A stretch of 64,000 nucleotides of DNA, taken from positions 59,600 to 123,599 of the forward strand of contig DATBAK010000008.1 in the NCBI GenBank assembly GCA_036271555.1, written 5' to 3'. Positions 8,815-17,487 of the stretch are shown here, piece by piece. The notes beneath the pieces were generated by a model. It saw nothing but the letters and a program-made list of their open reading frames with translations, was not told the origin of the DNA and did not search any database. Origin of the DNA: Acidimicrobiia bacterium (GTDB lineage Bacteria > Actinomycetota > Acidimicrobiia > IMCC26256 > PALSA-610). Position 1 is the first letter of the stretch. Each line of letters begins with the position of its first letter. The position numbers and the translations under genes are program-made.

Positions 8815-9148
8815 GGGCCACCGCACGCGTCCGAACCGCCTCGACGAGCTGCTGTGCGCCGAACGTCTCGAGCAGCTTGCGTACGTCGGACGCCATCACG
8901 CCGGCCTCGGCGTGGAAACGATCGGCGAGCTCGCGCGCGAGATCGTCGGCCGTCGCGCGTCCGTCGATCGACCACCACACCGCGCTCGCGCTCCAGTTCA
9001 GGAGGTGCAGGCGGTCGGTGCGCGCGTCGTACAGCACGCTCTCGTCGTCGAGCTCGACACCGTGCACGCCCGCGCGGTGGCGGGGCACGGCTTCGGTGGT
9101 GACCGAGTCGTGCGGGGACCACTCGGGTGCGAGGGCGCGGCGTTTCAC
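8807..9148 (-). CDS. Stand-alone PqqD-like protein
   Basis: The 113-residue protein has the PqqD fold signature: a first strand pair VELDDESVLYDARTDRLHLL, NWSASAVWWSIDG, then TADDLARELADRFH and VRKLLETFGAQQLVEA. PqqD-type domains bind leader peptides (RiPP recognition element) and hand them to modifying enzymes; here no radical-SAM partner is near, but an HprK-like kinase is immediately upstream. GTG at 9148 is chosen because GAGGG lies 6 bases upstream and the start is one base after the kinase stop. A GTG at 9163 is possible. In the 'HPr-rel-A' gene set such a protein accompanies the kinase. Confidence 0.8.
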   Translation of the reverse strand: MKRRALAPEWSPHDSVTTEAVPRHRAGVHGVELDDESVLYDARTDRLHLLNWSASAVWWSIDGRATADDLARELADRFHAEAGVMASDVRKLLETFGAQQLVEAVRTRAVARG

Positions 9149-9149
9149 G

Positions 9150-10085
9150 TCAGACCCTCGCACCGAGCCGGGCCACGACGTCGATGACGCGGTCGCACGC
9201 GTCGTCGAGGGTGCCGACGGTGAGGCGGTAGCACTCGCACGGCCGCACGACGCCGGCGAGGAGGTCGAGGCCCGCGGCGCCGTGCGCGGAGAAGTTGAAC
9301 GCGTTCTCCGCGAGCATCATCACGGCCTCGGCGCGACTGATCGGCTCGAGCGCGGTGGTCGCACCGGGCTCGAAGCGCGGGCTCACGATCGCGCGCGCGG
9401 TGCACGACTCCGCGACCGCTCCCGGACGGATCGCGTCGGGCACGACGTGCCAGACGTCGTCGCAGAAGCGCGCGAAGCGGGCGTCGAGCTGTGGGCGCAG
9501 CGGCGCGAGCGCGTCCCACGAGCCCATCTCGATCGACAGCGGCTTCGGATACGGGTCGACGCGCGCGCTCGCGGGGTCGATCGCGACCGCCTCGTCGGTC
9601 AGGTAGCCGAACCCGCGCAGCGCGAGCCCGGCGACGAGCGTGCTCTTGCCCGCGTCCATCCGCGCGGGTAGCAGCACTGCGCTGCCGTCGTGCTCGGCCG
9701 CGGCCGCGTGCAGCAGGAGCCAGTCGTTCGACGCCTCGACGACCGCGCGGTTGAGGTGCCAGAGGAGGTACACGAGCGCGAGCGGCTCGCTCGGTGTGCG
9801 CACGATCGGGAGGCCGTCGAAGTAGACCGCATAGCGACGTTGGTAACGCTCGCCCTCGTCGACGACGGAGAACCGGTGCGCGGCCTCGATCCCGGCCGGC
9901 GCGCGCAACGGGGCCAGGACCAGCTCGAGGTAGTCGGCGAGATCGTCACCCATGAGGCGTGCGTCGAACGTCAGCCCGAGCGCCTTGAACACGGGGGTGC
10001 GGCGCGGCCACGGGCGCGCGTCGAGCCGCGCGAGCGTCGCCGATTCGCGCGCGGGACGGCGTCGCGGTGTTGCCGGTTCGCTCAA
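9150..10085 (-). CDS. HprK-related serine/peptide kinase
   Basis: The 311-residue protein resembles the C-terminal kinase domain of HPr kinase, as in the HprK-related kinase A group, and not the full HprK of the sugar PTS. A P-loop LLPARMDAGKSTLVAGLALRG (Walker A around residues 141-150) is followed by LTDEAVAID at 163-170, the expected acidic pair. HprK homologues of this kind phosphorylate Ser on lasso peptides in some clusters; the substrate here is unknown. The TTG at 10085 is chosen because AGGGG lies 7 bases upstream. It heads a four-gene minus-strand operon (kinase, PqqD, pseudokinase, PqqD-redoxin). The divergent gene is a GNAT. Confidence 0.8.
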   Translation of the reverse strand: MSEPATPRRRPARESATLARLDARPWPRRTPVFKALGLTFDARLMGDDLADYLELVLAPLRAPAGIEAAHRFSVVDEGERYQRRYAVYFDGLPIVRTPSEPLALVYLLWHLNRAVVEASNDWLLLHAAAAEHDGSAVLLPARMDAGKSTLVAGLALRGFGYLTDEAVAIDPASARVDPYPKPLSIEMGSWDALAPLRPQLDARFARFCDDVWHVVPDAIRPGAVAESCTARAIVSPRFEPGATTALEPISRAEAVMMLAENAFNFSAHGAAGLDLLAGVVRPCECYRLTVGTLDDACDRVIDVVARLGARV

Positions 10086-10188
10086 ACAAGATCCCCTTGT
10101 CGCCCGGCGGGCAATGGTAGACGGCGTCCGGAGGGGCGCTCCCCGGCCGGCTTGCGTGGGCGCGGGTGCGTCACACCAGACTGGGCCC

Positions 10189-11172
10189 GTGACCGGGGGC
10201 GACGTGCAGATCCGTGAGTACCGCGACGACGACGAGGCCGAGGTGCTCGCGCTCCTACAGGCCTCGCTCGGCTGGGTGCCCGACGACCAGTACGCGCGCT
10301 TCTTCCACTGGAAGCACCACGAAAACGCCTTCGGCCGTTCGCCCGCGTGGGTCGCGCTCGACGGCGACCGCATCGTCGGCTTCCGCATCTTCCTGCGTTG
10401 GGAGTACGTGCACGACGGGCGCATCGTGCGCGCGGTCCGCGCCGTCGACACCGCGACGCATCCCGACGCGCAGGGTCGCGGCATCTTCTCGAAGCTCACG
10501 CGCCACGCGCTCGAGCAGGTGCGCGCCGAAGGCGTCGGGTTCGTGTTCAACACGCCGAACGACCAGAGCCGTCCCGGATACCTCAAGATGGGGTGGCAGC
10601 CGGTCGCTCGGCTGCCGGTGCTCGTGACGCCGCGTTCGCTGCCGTCGCTGCTCGCGATCGCGCGGGCCCGCGTGCCCGCCGACAAGTGGTCGCAGCCGAC
10701 ATCCGCCGGGCGCGCCGCGGTCGACGCGTTCGCGGATCACGACGCGGTCACCGCGCTGCTCGCCGCGTCTCGCGCGACCGATGGCGTGCGGACGAATCGC
10801 ACACCCGAGTTCCTCGGGTGGCGCTACGGCTTCGCGCCGCTGGAATATCGCGTGGTCACGCTGACCGACCGACTCGCCGACGGCTGCGTCGTGTTCCGCC
10901 TGCGGCGGCGGGGCGGAGCGCTCGAGGCGGTGATCTGCGACATGCTCGTACCGTCGACGCCGCGGACGTCGGTCGGCTCGTTGCTGCGATCGGTGCTGCG
11001 CGCGTCGCGCGCCGACTACGCGATCCGCATCGGCGGCTCGGACGTTGCGCGCGCCCTCTCGTTGCCGCTCCCGGGTCAGGGTCCGACGCTCGTGTGGCGC
11101 GCGGTGTGCGACGACGTCATGCCACCCGCCCCGGCCTGGCACGTCGGCATGGGCGACATCGAGCTGTTCTGA
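10189..11172 (+). CDS. GNAT-family N-acetyltransferase
   Basis: The 327-residue protein has an N-terminal GNAT domain (about residues 5-165): IREYRDDDEAEVLALL, then VRAVDTATHPDAQGRGIFSKL, where QGRGIF is the acetyl-CoA pyrophosphate loop, and FNTPNDQSRPGYLKMGWQPV as motif B. The C-terminal half looks like a second, more divergent GNAT-like lobe. Such double-lobed proteins occur in polysaccharide loci and may acetylate an amino sugar. The GTG at 10189 is chosen; another GTG at 10204 has a G-rich stretch just upstream. It is divergent from the HprK-like operon with about 100 bases between. Confidence 0.8.
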   Translation: MTGGDVQIREYRDDDEAEVLALLQASLGWVPDDQYARFFHWKHHENAFGRSPAWVALDGDRIVGFRIFLRWEYVHDGRIVRAVRAVDTATHPDAQGRGIFSKLTRHALEQVRAEGVGFVFNTPNDQSRPGYLKMGWQPVARLPVLVTPRSLPSLLAIARARVPADKWSQPTSAGRAAVDAFADHDAVTALLAASRATDGVRTNRTPEFLGWRYGFAPLEYRVVTLTDRLADGCVVFRLRRRGGALEAVICDMLVPSTPRTSVGSLLRSVLRASRADYAIRIGGSDVARALSLPLPGQGPTLVWRAVCDDVMPPAPAWHVGMGDIELF

Positions 11173-11173
11173 G

Positions 11174-11267
11174 CTTTCTGGTCGGGCTCGCTCCGCTCGC
11201 CGCTCTTGACGCCTCAGTGCCCGGCTCGGCCGGGCCGCCAAGCGACCCGGTCGTTCTGGCGAGAGCG
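11174..11267 (+). repeat. Dispersed intergenic repeat, copy A
   Basis: The 44-base core at 11174-11217 begins CTTTCTGGTCGGGCTCGCTC and ends GACGCCTCAG; it is nearly identical to cores at 46721, 56726 and (inverted) 43663. The copy starts 2 bases after the GNAT stop codon and lies between two convergent genes. The second half is less conserved. The rest of the gap to 11317 holds more of the same GCTCGCTCCGCTCGC wording. Confidence 0.8.
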
Positions 11268-11317
11268 ATTCGCTCGTCCGGTCGGGCTCGCAAGCTTCGC
11301 TCGCTCCGCTCGCAGGC

Positions 11318-12436
11318 TCAGCCGGTGACGAGGTCGGCGTAGATCGCTTCCGTCCGCTTCACCGCGTGGGTGATGTCGTACTCGCCGCCGCGGCGCGCGG
11401 CCGCGGTGGCGAAGGTCGCCCGCCGGGCTGGATCGCGTACGAGCGCCTCGATCGCGTCGGCGAACAGGTCGGGGCGGTGCGCCGGCACGAGCAGCCCTTC
11501 GACGTTGTCGCGCACGCCTTCGGGCACGCCGCCGACCGCGGTCGCGACGATCGGGAGCCCGACCGCCATCGCCTCCATGATCGCGACCGGAAAGCCCTCG
11601 TAGTGCGACGCGAGCGCGAACAGGTCGCAGCCCGTGAGCAGACGCATCGCGTCGGACCGGAACCCGAGCAGGTCGACGCGGTCGTCGAGTCCGAGCTCGG
11701 CGCGCCGAGCCCTGATCTCGGTCTCCATCGGCCCTTGCCCGACGATCACGAACCGCAACGGCAGCCCGCGGTCGACGAGGAGTCGCGCGGCCGCGAGCAG
11801 ATCGGGGTAGCCCTTCGTGCTGCGGAAGTTGGCGACGGTGACGATCGCGATCTCGTCGGGCGCGATTCCGAGCTCGGCGCGTACCGCGGCGCGCGACTCG
11901 GGACCGCGCTCGACATCGGCGAGCACGAGACCCTGCACGACGACCTCGACGCGCTCGCGCAGACGCGCCGGGATCGAGGCGCGCACCTCGTCGCTCACTG
12001 CGAGCCACGCGTCACCGAGCGGAAACGTCGTCGCGTTCAATGCGCGCGTCGCGCGGTTGTGGCTCGGCCAGATGTTGTGCTCCGTCGACACCACGCGCGG
12101 TCGCCGCGCGCGCGGCAACGTGCGCACAGCGAGGCGCCCGAGACCCGCGGGGACGGGAGAGTGCACGTGAACGATGTCGTAGCGCTCGGCGGCGAGCAGC
12201 CCGCGCAGACGCGCACACCAGCGCGGGTCCTCCGCGCGCGGCGCGTCGAGACAACGGGTCCGCACGCCGGCCGCCTCGAGATCGGCGACGAACTGCGTCT
12301 TCGTGGGCAGCAGGTATGCGACCTCGACGTCGAAGCGCTCGGTATCGCGCACCCGCGCGCTGGAAACGAGCAGACGCTCCGCGCCCCCCGGACCGAGGCC
12401 CTTGATCAGCTGGAGGACCCTGATGCGGTCGCTCAT
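11318..12436 (-). CDS. GT4-family glycosyltransferase
   Basis: The 372-residue protein has the GT-B fold pattern: an N-terminal acceptor domain starting RIRVLQLIKGLGPGGAERLL and a C-terminal donor domain with VTVANFRSTKGYPDLLAAA and the E-x7-E signature HYEGFPVAIMEAMAVGLPIV. GT4 enzymes use nucleotide-sugar donors with retention and act at the cytosolic membrane face. The ATG at 12436 gives the natural N-terminus. A 97-base gap separates it from the WecA-like gene upstream on the same strand. Specific sugar not predictable. Confidence 0.9.
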   Translation of the reverse strand: MSDRIRVLQLIKGLGPGGAERLLVSSARVRDTERFDVEVAYLLPTKTQFVADLEAAGVRTRCLDAPRAEDPRWCARLRGLLAAERYDIVHVHSPVPAGLGRLAVRTLPRARRPRVVSTEHNIWPSHNRATRALNATTFPLGDAWLAVSDEVRASIPARLRERVEVVVQGLVLADVERGPESRAAVRAELGIAPDEIAIVTVANFRSTKGYPDLLAAARLLVDRGLPLRFVIVGQGPMETEIRARRAELGLDDRVDLLGFRSDAMRLLTGCDLFALASHYEGFPVAIMEAMAVGLPIVATAVGGVPEGVRDNVEGLLVPAHRPDLFADAIEALVRDPARRATFATAAARRGGEYDITHAVKRTEAIYADLVTG

Positions 12437-12533
12437 GCTTCCCGTTCTCGGCACCTGCGGCGCCGCGCCGCTCGAGCCCCGCTCGCTCGCGAACGGGCGG
12501 GTGCTCGGCGCGTGCGGCGGCCGGCTCGCTCGC

Positions 12534-13490
12534 TCATGTCTCGCGCCGGAACTCGGGGCGGGTGAAGCCGGCGGCGACGACGGCCACGAACAGGAGCGCG
12601 ACCGCGGCGATCGCGATCGCGCCGGCCGCCGCGGTCGATGCGTGCGCGACCCCGATTGCGACTGCGGCGAGGACGATCTCGACGCCCGCGAACGCGCCGC
12701 TCGCGCGCGCGGCGGCCCACCCCCGGTCGACGAGCTGGTCGTATACGTGGCCACGGTCGCCCTGGAACAGCGGGTGGTGGGCGCGCACCCGCCGGAGGAT
12801 CGTCACGGTCGCTTCGAGCACGGGGAGCGCGACGAGCGCGAGCCCCGCGACGCCGACCGCCGCGACCCGGTGCGGGTGCCACGACATCGCGAGCAGCAGC
12901 GCGAGCGCGGTGCCGACGAGGTACGCGCCGGCGTCGCCGAGGTACACGCGCGCGGGCGGGCGGTTGAACCAGAGGAAGCCCGCGACGGCGCCGGCGAGCG
13001 CGAGCGCGACCAGCCGGTCGTCGTGCCGGAGCACGATCGCGAAGCCGACCGCGCCGACGAGCGTGACGCCGCCCGCGAGCGCGTCGAGGCCGTCGAGCAT
13101 GTTGAGCGCGTTCACGAGGCCGACGACCGCGATCACCACGAGAACGGGCCCGACCGGCCCGCTCCACCGCACTGGCGCGACCGCGGCGGTGATGACTCCG
13201 ATGCCGATCTCACCGGCGAGTCGCGCGACCGGTGGGACCTCGCGCGCGTCGTCGGCGACACCGAGTGCGGCGGCGAGCGCGAGCGGGACCAGCAGCACCG
13301 GGTGCACGACCGCGACGACCGCGCCGACCCCGACGAAGACGCCGAGGCCTCCGAGATAGGGGACCGGCGCGGTCTGCACCTTGAGCGGACCGGGACGGTC
13401 GACGATGCCGGTGCGGCGCGCGACGCGCATCGCGACCGGCGTCGCCAGGAGCGCGACGACCAGCGCGATCGCGGCGGCGATCAGGGCCAC
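12534..13490 (-). CDS. MraY/WecA-family UDP-sugar:polyprenyl-P sugar-1-P transferase
   Basis: The 318-residue polytopic protein (about ten membrane helices) has the family's cytosolic motifs in order: GVADDAREVPP (the DD pair), NALNMLDGLDALAGG, VYLGDAGAYLVG and the late HHPLFQGDRGHVYDQLVDRG. Enzymes of this group start lipid-linked glycan synthesis by moving GlcNAc-1-P or a similar residue onto undecaprenyl phosphate (WecA/TagO) or are MraY. The lack of mur/fts neighbours and the glycosyltransferase setting favour WecA/TagO. GTG at 13490 overlaps the previous gene's stop by 10 bases. Confidence 0.9.
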   Translation of the reverse strand: MALIAAAIALVVALLATPVAMRVARRTGIVDRPGPLKVQTAPVPYLGGLGVFVGVGAVVAVVHPVLLVPLALAAALGVADDAREVPPVARLAGEIGIGVITAAVAPVRWSGPVGPVLVVIAVVGLVNALNMLDGLDALAGGVTLVGAVGFAIVLRHDDRLVALALAGAVAGFLWFNRPPARVYLGDAGAYLVGTALALLLAMSWHPHRVAAVGVAGLALVALPVLEATVTILRRVRAHHPLFQGDRGHVYDQLVDRGWAAARASGAFAGVEIVLAAVAIGVAHASTAAAGAIAIAAVALLFVAVVAAGFTRPEFRRET

Positions 13491-14086
13491 GTGAGCACCT
13501 GCGACGCCGTGCCGCGATGGACTTCGATCGTCTCCGTCGGATTGAAGCCGGAGCGCTGGTAGAGCGCGATCGCGGGGGCGTTGTCGGCCCCGACGACGAC
13601 CCGCGCGCGCGGGACGCGTCGCACGGAGAGCTCGCCGGTGAACGCGTCGACGAGCGCGTGGCCCGCACCGTGACCGCGCTCGTCGGGCGCGACCGCGATC
13701 GCGAGCAGCTCCGCGGCCGACGCGTCGGACGCGTTCGCCTTCTCCGCGCCGCTGTGGCCGCCGACGCCGTACCGCAATGTCTCGAGTACCCGACGCGACG
13801 AGCGCACCACACGCGGGAGCGCGGCGCGCGCGGCCGAGAAGCCGTCGTGCCAGAGGAACTCGGTGTAGAGCGCGCGCACGTCTTCGGTGCCCGCGACGAA
13901 GCCGATCTGCTCGAGGTCGCGCTCCGCGATCAGGAGGAACGACCGCGGCGAGCGCACGATGCGCCGGTACAACGTCTCGAGGAACGGCTGCCCGAGCGTC
14001 GGCAGGAACCCCTCGCTGATCTCGCTCACGTGCAGGCGCGCCGCGAGGGGCGCGTCGGCCGCGGTGCCGACGCGGACGCGGATCAT
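13481..14086 (-). CDS. GNAT-family N-acetyltransferase
   Basis: The 201-residue protein is one GNAT domain: IRVRVGTAADAPLAARLH at the N-terminus, LLAIAVAPDERGHGAGHALV with the acetyl-CoA loop RGHGAG, and ADNAPAIALYQRSGFNPTETI as motif B. It sits between a glycosyltransferase and the WecA-like enzyme with start-stop overlaps on both sides, so it probably N-acetylates a sugar of the same glycan. The acceptor is not known. Confidence 0.87.
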   Translation of the reverse strand: MIRVRVGTAADAPLAARLHVSEISEGFLPTLGQPFLETLYRRIVRSPRSFLLIAERDLEQIGFVAGTEDVRALYTEFLWHDGFSAARAALPRVVRSSRRVLETLRYGVGGHSGAEKANASDASAAELLAIAVAPDERGHGAGHALVDAFTGELSVRRVPRARVVVGADNAPAIALYQRSGFNPTETIEVHRGTASQVLTWP

Positions 14087-15258
14087 GCGGCCGCCGCGCG
14101 TGCGCGACCCGTGAGCGCGCGGTACACGTCGAGCGTGATATCGATCTGCCGTTGTTGGTCGAACTCGCGTCGCGCCTTGTCGAGCGCGGCGACGCCCATC
14201 TGCGCGCGCCGAGCAGAGTCGACGACGAGGGTCTCGATCGCGCGCGCGAGCGCCGGCGCGTCGGCGCGGGGCACGAGCAGCCCGGTGACGCCGTCGTCGA
14301 CGACCTGCCGGCAGCCGCGGATGTCGGTCGCGACGACGGGCACGCCGGTCGCGGCCGCCTCCATCGGTGTGCGCGGGAAGCCCTCACGGTGCGATGCGAG
14401 GACCGACACGTCGAACGCGGCGTAGAGGTCCTCGACGTCGCTGCGATGGCCGAGGAAGTGCACGCCGCTCTCGCGCTCGGCGGCGTCGATGTCGGCGGGC
14501 GTCACCGCATCCGCCTTGTCGTGGTCGGTCTCGCCGACGGCGACGACGCGCAGCTGCGGATAGCGGTCGCGAAGCGCGGCAGCGGCCGCGAAGAGCTCGC
14601 GATAGCCCTTCTCCCACACCAGTCGCGCGACGACCCCGCACACGACGTCGTCGGGGCCTGCGCCCATCTCGGCGCGCAGCGCGCCGCGCCGCTCGTCGCT
14701 CAGACGCCCGGGCCGGAAGCGCCGGAGGTCGATGCCGTTGCCGAGCTGGTGCAGCTTGCGGCGCGGCACGCCGAGGTGCGCGAGCGTCTCGAGGTCTTCC
14801 GGGTTCTGGACGAGCTCCGCGTGCGAGCAGAACGCGGCGATCCGTTCGAGGCTGTAGACGGCGGCGCGTTTGGCGAGCGCGTCGTCGGGTTGCGCGTAGA
14901 GGCCGTGCACGGTGTTGACGATCGCGGGCACGCGCGCGGCGCGGGCCGCGAGCCGTCCGTAGATGCCGGGCTTCGGATTGTGCGTGTGGACGATGTCGGG
15001 TCGGAGCGCGCGGAAGTGTCCATAGAGCTCGCGGCCGGCGCGCAGGTCGCTGCCGAACGCGATCGCGCGGCTCGCGTGCTGCAGCCCGACGAACTCGATT
15101 CCGTCGGCGACGAGCGCGTCGGCGAACGGACCCGGCGCCGACATCGCGATGACGTCGTACCCCGCGTCTCGAAACGCGCGCAGGTGCTGACCGAGGAGGA
15201 GCTCGAGGCTGATGTCGGTCGTGGTCACGTGGACGAGCCGCGGGCGGGATCCGCTCAC
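14083..15258 (-). CDS. GT4-family glycosyltransferase
   Basis: The 391-residue GT-B protein begins RPRLVHVTTTDISLELLLGQ and has HTHNPKPGIYGRLAARAARV in the acceptor domain. The donor domain holds NGIDLRRFRPG, GVVARLVWEKGYRELF and SHREGFPRTPMEAAATGVPVV (E-x7-E). This resembles the PglA/WbpV-like group that adds a HexNAc or hexose to a lipid-linked sugar. GTG at 15258 overlaps the stop of the deacetylase gene (GTGA) and its own stop overlaps the GNAT gene, so these three genes form one unit. Confidence 0.9.
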   Translation of the reverse strand: MSGSRPRLVHVTTTDISLELLLGQHLRAFRDAGYDVIAMSAPGPFADALVADGIEFVGLQHASRAIAFGSDLRAGRELYGHFRALRPDIVHTHNPKPGIYGRLAARAARVPAIVNTVHGLYAQPDDALAKRAAVYSLERIAAFCSHAELVQNPEDLETLAHLGVPRRKLHQLGNGIDLRRFRPGRLSDERRGALRAEMGAGPDDVVCGVVARLVWEKGYRELFAAAAALRDRYPQLRVVAVGETDHDKADAVTPADIDAAERESGVHFLGHRSDVEDLYAAFDVSVLASHREGFPRTPMEAAATGVPVVATDIRGCRQVVDDGVTGLLVPRADAPALARAIETLVVDSARRAQMGVAALDKARREFDQQRQIDITLDVYRALTGRARAAAA

Positions 15259-16064
15259 GAATCGACGTTCCGGTAGCGCCAACGGTTCGCGGCGCGGCGC
15301 AGGGTGTCCTCGAATCCCATGCCGCCCGCGACCTTGCGCTCGAAGTACCTCCGGCCGTCGCTGCGTTGGATCGGCGAGCGCGCGAGCCGGTGCGGATCGG
15401 TGTGCCCGGCGCGGTTCGCGCGCGTGCCCGCGAGTGCGGCCGACCGGAAGCGTGCGCGCACCTGCGCGTCGGCCGCATCCGACGGCGCGATCGCCTTGGG
15501 ATACGCGAAGTCCGTGCACGGGCGCCCGAGCCGGTCCTCGATCAACCGCCGCGACCGGTCGAGCTCGTCGGCGACGCGTCCGGGAGGCAGACGATCGAGC
15601 ACGGCGTGGGTGTGCGTGTGCGACGCGACGTCGACGAGCCCGGTCGAGCACGCGTCGCGCAGCGCCGCCCACGTGAGCGGCCGGCCGTCGTCGGGGAACG
15701 GCCGCTGCTCCTCGATGAACGCGGTCGCGAGGTAGAGCGTCACCGGGATGTGGTGCTCCACGAGCACGGGGAGCGCGGTCTCGGCGAAGTCGGCGGTGCC
15801 GTCGTCGAAGGTCACCACGACATCGTGCGGGTCGGTCGCGGCGTCCTGCAGGGTCTCGAGCGCGGGGGCGAGCGGCCGGGCCCCACCGCGGGTCGCGAGC
15901 CACTCCATCTGGTGCGCGAACTCGGCCGTGGCGAGGTCGACGTCGAGCGCGCTCGACGCACCGACCCGGTGGTAGATCAGCACGACGGTGCCGCGACCCG
16001 CCGGCACCGCGGCCGCGCCCGCCTTGACGATCGTTCGTACCAGCCCCGCACCCATTCGGTTCAT
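15255..16064 (-). CDS. Polysaccharide deacetylase (NodB homology)
   Basis: The 269-residue protein carries the NodB-domain motifs: VLIYHRVG, VVVTFDDGTADF with the catalytic/metal Asp pair, ASHTHTHAVLDRL with the H-x3-H metal ligands, and FAYPKAIAPSDAADAQVRAR. Family members remove N- or O-acetyl groups from GlcNAc-type polymers. No clear signal peptide is present, though the N-terminus MNRMGAGLVRTIVKAGAAAV is mildly amphipathic. ATG at 16064 is chosen; longer in-frame starts to 16142 add an Arg/Pro/Ala-rich stretch. It opens the operon that continues to the WecA-like gene. Confidence 0.9.
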   Translation of the reverse strand: MNRMGAGLVRTIVKAGAAAVPAGRGTVVLIYHRVGASSALDVDLATAEFAHQMEWLATRGGARPLAPALETLQDAATDPHDVVVTFDDGTADFAETALPVLVEHHIPVTLYLATAFIEEQRPFPDDGRPLTWAALRDACSTGLVDVASHTHTHAVLDRLPPGRVADELDRSRRLIEDRLGRPCTDFAYPKAIAPSDAADAQVRARFRSAALAGTRANRAGHTDPHRLARSPIQRSDGRRYFERKVAGGMGFEDTLRRAANRWRYRNVDS

Positions 16065-16160
16065 CGATGAATCGGGCCTCGCGCGACGGACCGAAGGACG
16101 AGCCGGCGCCACCGCCCTCGGTGCCCGCTCACGGGGCGGCATGGTAGTGCCTCGGGGCGC

Positions 16161-17426
16161 CTACGGGCCGTGGACGTCGGCGCTCTGCGAGTCCGCGAGG
16201 ATCCCTCGGCCCGCGCCGTCGAAGTGGTTGCCCGAGACCTGCGCGCCGTGCACGTCGTGCAGCTCGACCGCGGGCATGTTCTTGCCCGCAGGGAACCGCA
16301 CCGTGTTGTCGCGCACGGTCACGCCGTCGACGCGTGCGAAGTAGAACGCGCCGCTCGAGTCTTCGTCGGTGACGACGTCGTTCGCGATCATCTGGTTGCC
16401 GTCGAAGGCGTAGGGCCCACGCGCCGGGCCCTTGCGCGCGAACACGAACACGAGCCCGCCGGTCGGCGCGGTCATGCGGTTCCCGCTCACGACGATCTCG
16501 CCGATGTCGGCGGGCGCGCCCTTGTTCGCGAGCCAGAAGTTCACCGCGGCGCCCGTGACGTTGCCGACGATGTGCACGTTGCGCACGGTCTGACGGATGA
16601 AGTTCGGCTCGATGTCGATGAGCGAGCGCGCGATCCCGGCGATCACGTTGGCGGTGATCGTCACGCCGTTCGCGTCGGTGATCGAGATGCCCTGCCGGCC
16701 GCTGCGCTCGAAGACCGAGTTGGCGACGGTCACGTTGTGACTCGGCGTATTGCCGTCGGGACCGATGTAGACGAGGTCGCCGTACGTGTCGTACGCCTGC
16801 ACGTGCTCGAGCAGCACGTCGGTCGCGCCGTGCACCGAGAAGCCGTGTTGCGCCTCGAGGTCGGGCACGTACGCGGCCGCGCTCGCGCCCGCGTGCGGGT
16901 TGACGCCCCGCACGATGAGATCGCGCACGGTGAGGTCGGCGCCGCCCTTCAACGACAGCTGCCCGCGATTGCGCCGGCCTGTGCCGCTCGCTCGGAGCGT
17001 CGCGCCCTCGCCGTCGAGGAGGAGCCGGTTGCGGCCCTCGATCACGAGCGTGCCTTCGATGCGGTAGCACGCGTTCGTCCCGAGCTGCAGCGTCGAGTTG
17101 TCGGGCACCGACTCGACCCACGACTGCAGCGCGTCGGTCACGTCGGCCGAGCAGTCGGCCGCGATCGACGCGGGCGGGTGCGCGACCGCGCCGGTCGGAA
17201 GCGGTGGGGGTGAGGGGACCGCGGCGTTCGCGGGCGGCGCGATCGAGCCGTTGCCTCCCGCTCCGCCGGTCGTGCCGCCGGGCATGGCGACCGGGGTTCC
17301 GGGCGACCCGGGCGTGGTCGTGCCGGGAAAGCCCGATCCGGTACCGGAGTCGTGGCACGCCGTCGCGAAGACGACGAACGCGCACGCCACGGCCGCGGCC
17401 GTGCGGCGCCGGGAGGAGAGGTTCAC
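16161..17426 (-). CDS. Secreted right-handed beta-helix protein, probable lipoprotein
   Basis: The 421-residue protein has an N-terminal signal with ATAC ending at Cys24, a fair but not perfect lipobox, then a Gly/Pro/Thr linker to about residue 90. The rest shows short repeated strands of parallel beta-helix type (LTVRDLIVRGVN, VLLEHVQAYDT, VTVANSVFERSG, VTITANVIAGIA, VRNVHIVGNVTG, VTVRDNTVRFPAG). Such proteins include polysaccharide lyases and epimerases, but I cannot place catalytic residues. A surface role in trimming or binding the glycan made by the neighbours is likely. It is divergent from the glycosyltransferase at 17488 with 61 bases between. Confidence 0.82.
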   Translation of the reverse strand: MNLSSRRRTAAAVACAFVVFATACHDSGTGSGFPGTTTPGSPGTPVAMPGGTTGGAGGNGSIAPPANAAVPSPPPLPTGAVAHPPASIAADCSADVTDALQSWVESVPDNSTLQLGTNACYRIEGTLVIEGRNRLLLDGEGATLRASGTGRRNRGQLSLKGGADLTVRDLIVRGVNPHAGASAAAYVPDLEAQHGFSVHGATDVLLEHVQAYDTYGDLVYIGPDGNTPSHNVTVANSVFERSGRQGISITDANGVTITANVIAGIARSLIDIEPNFIRQTVRNVHIVGNVTGAAVNFWLANKGAPADIGEIVVSGNRMTAPTGGLVFVFARKGPARGPYAFDGNQMIANDVVTDEDSSGAFYFARVDGVTVRDNTVRFPAGKNMPAVELHDVHGAQVSGNHFDGAGRGILADSQSADVHGP

Positions 17427-17487
17427 GCGCCGCGCAGCCTACGCGGCGACTTTTGCGACTCGTCGCGCGCCCGGTGAGACTCCCCGG

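Noticed and set aside
7142..10085. Lasso-peptide biosynthetic cluster
   Set aside because: There is a kinase and PqqD-like proteins, but no asparagine-synthetase-like cyclase, no transglutaminase-like protease and no precursor in the vicinity.
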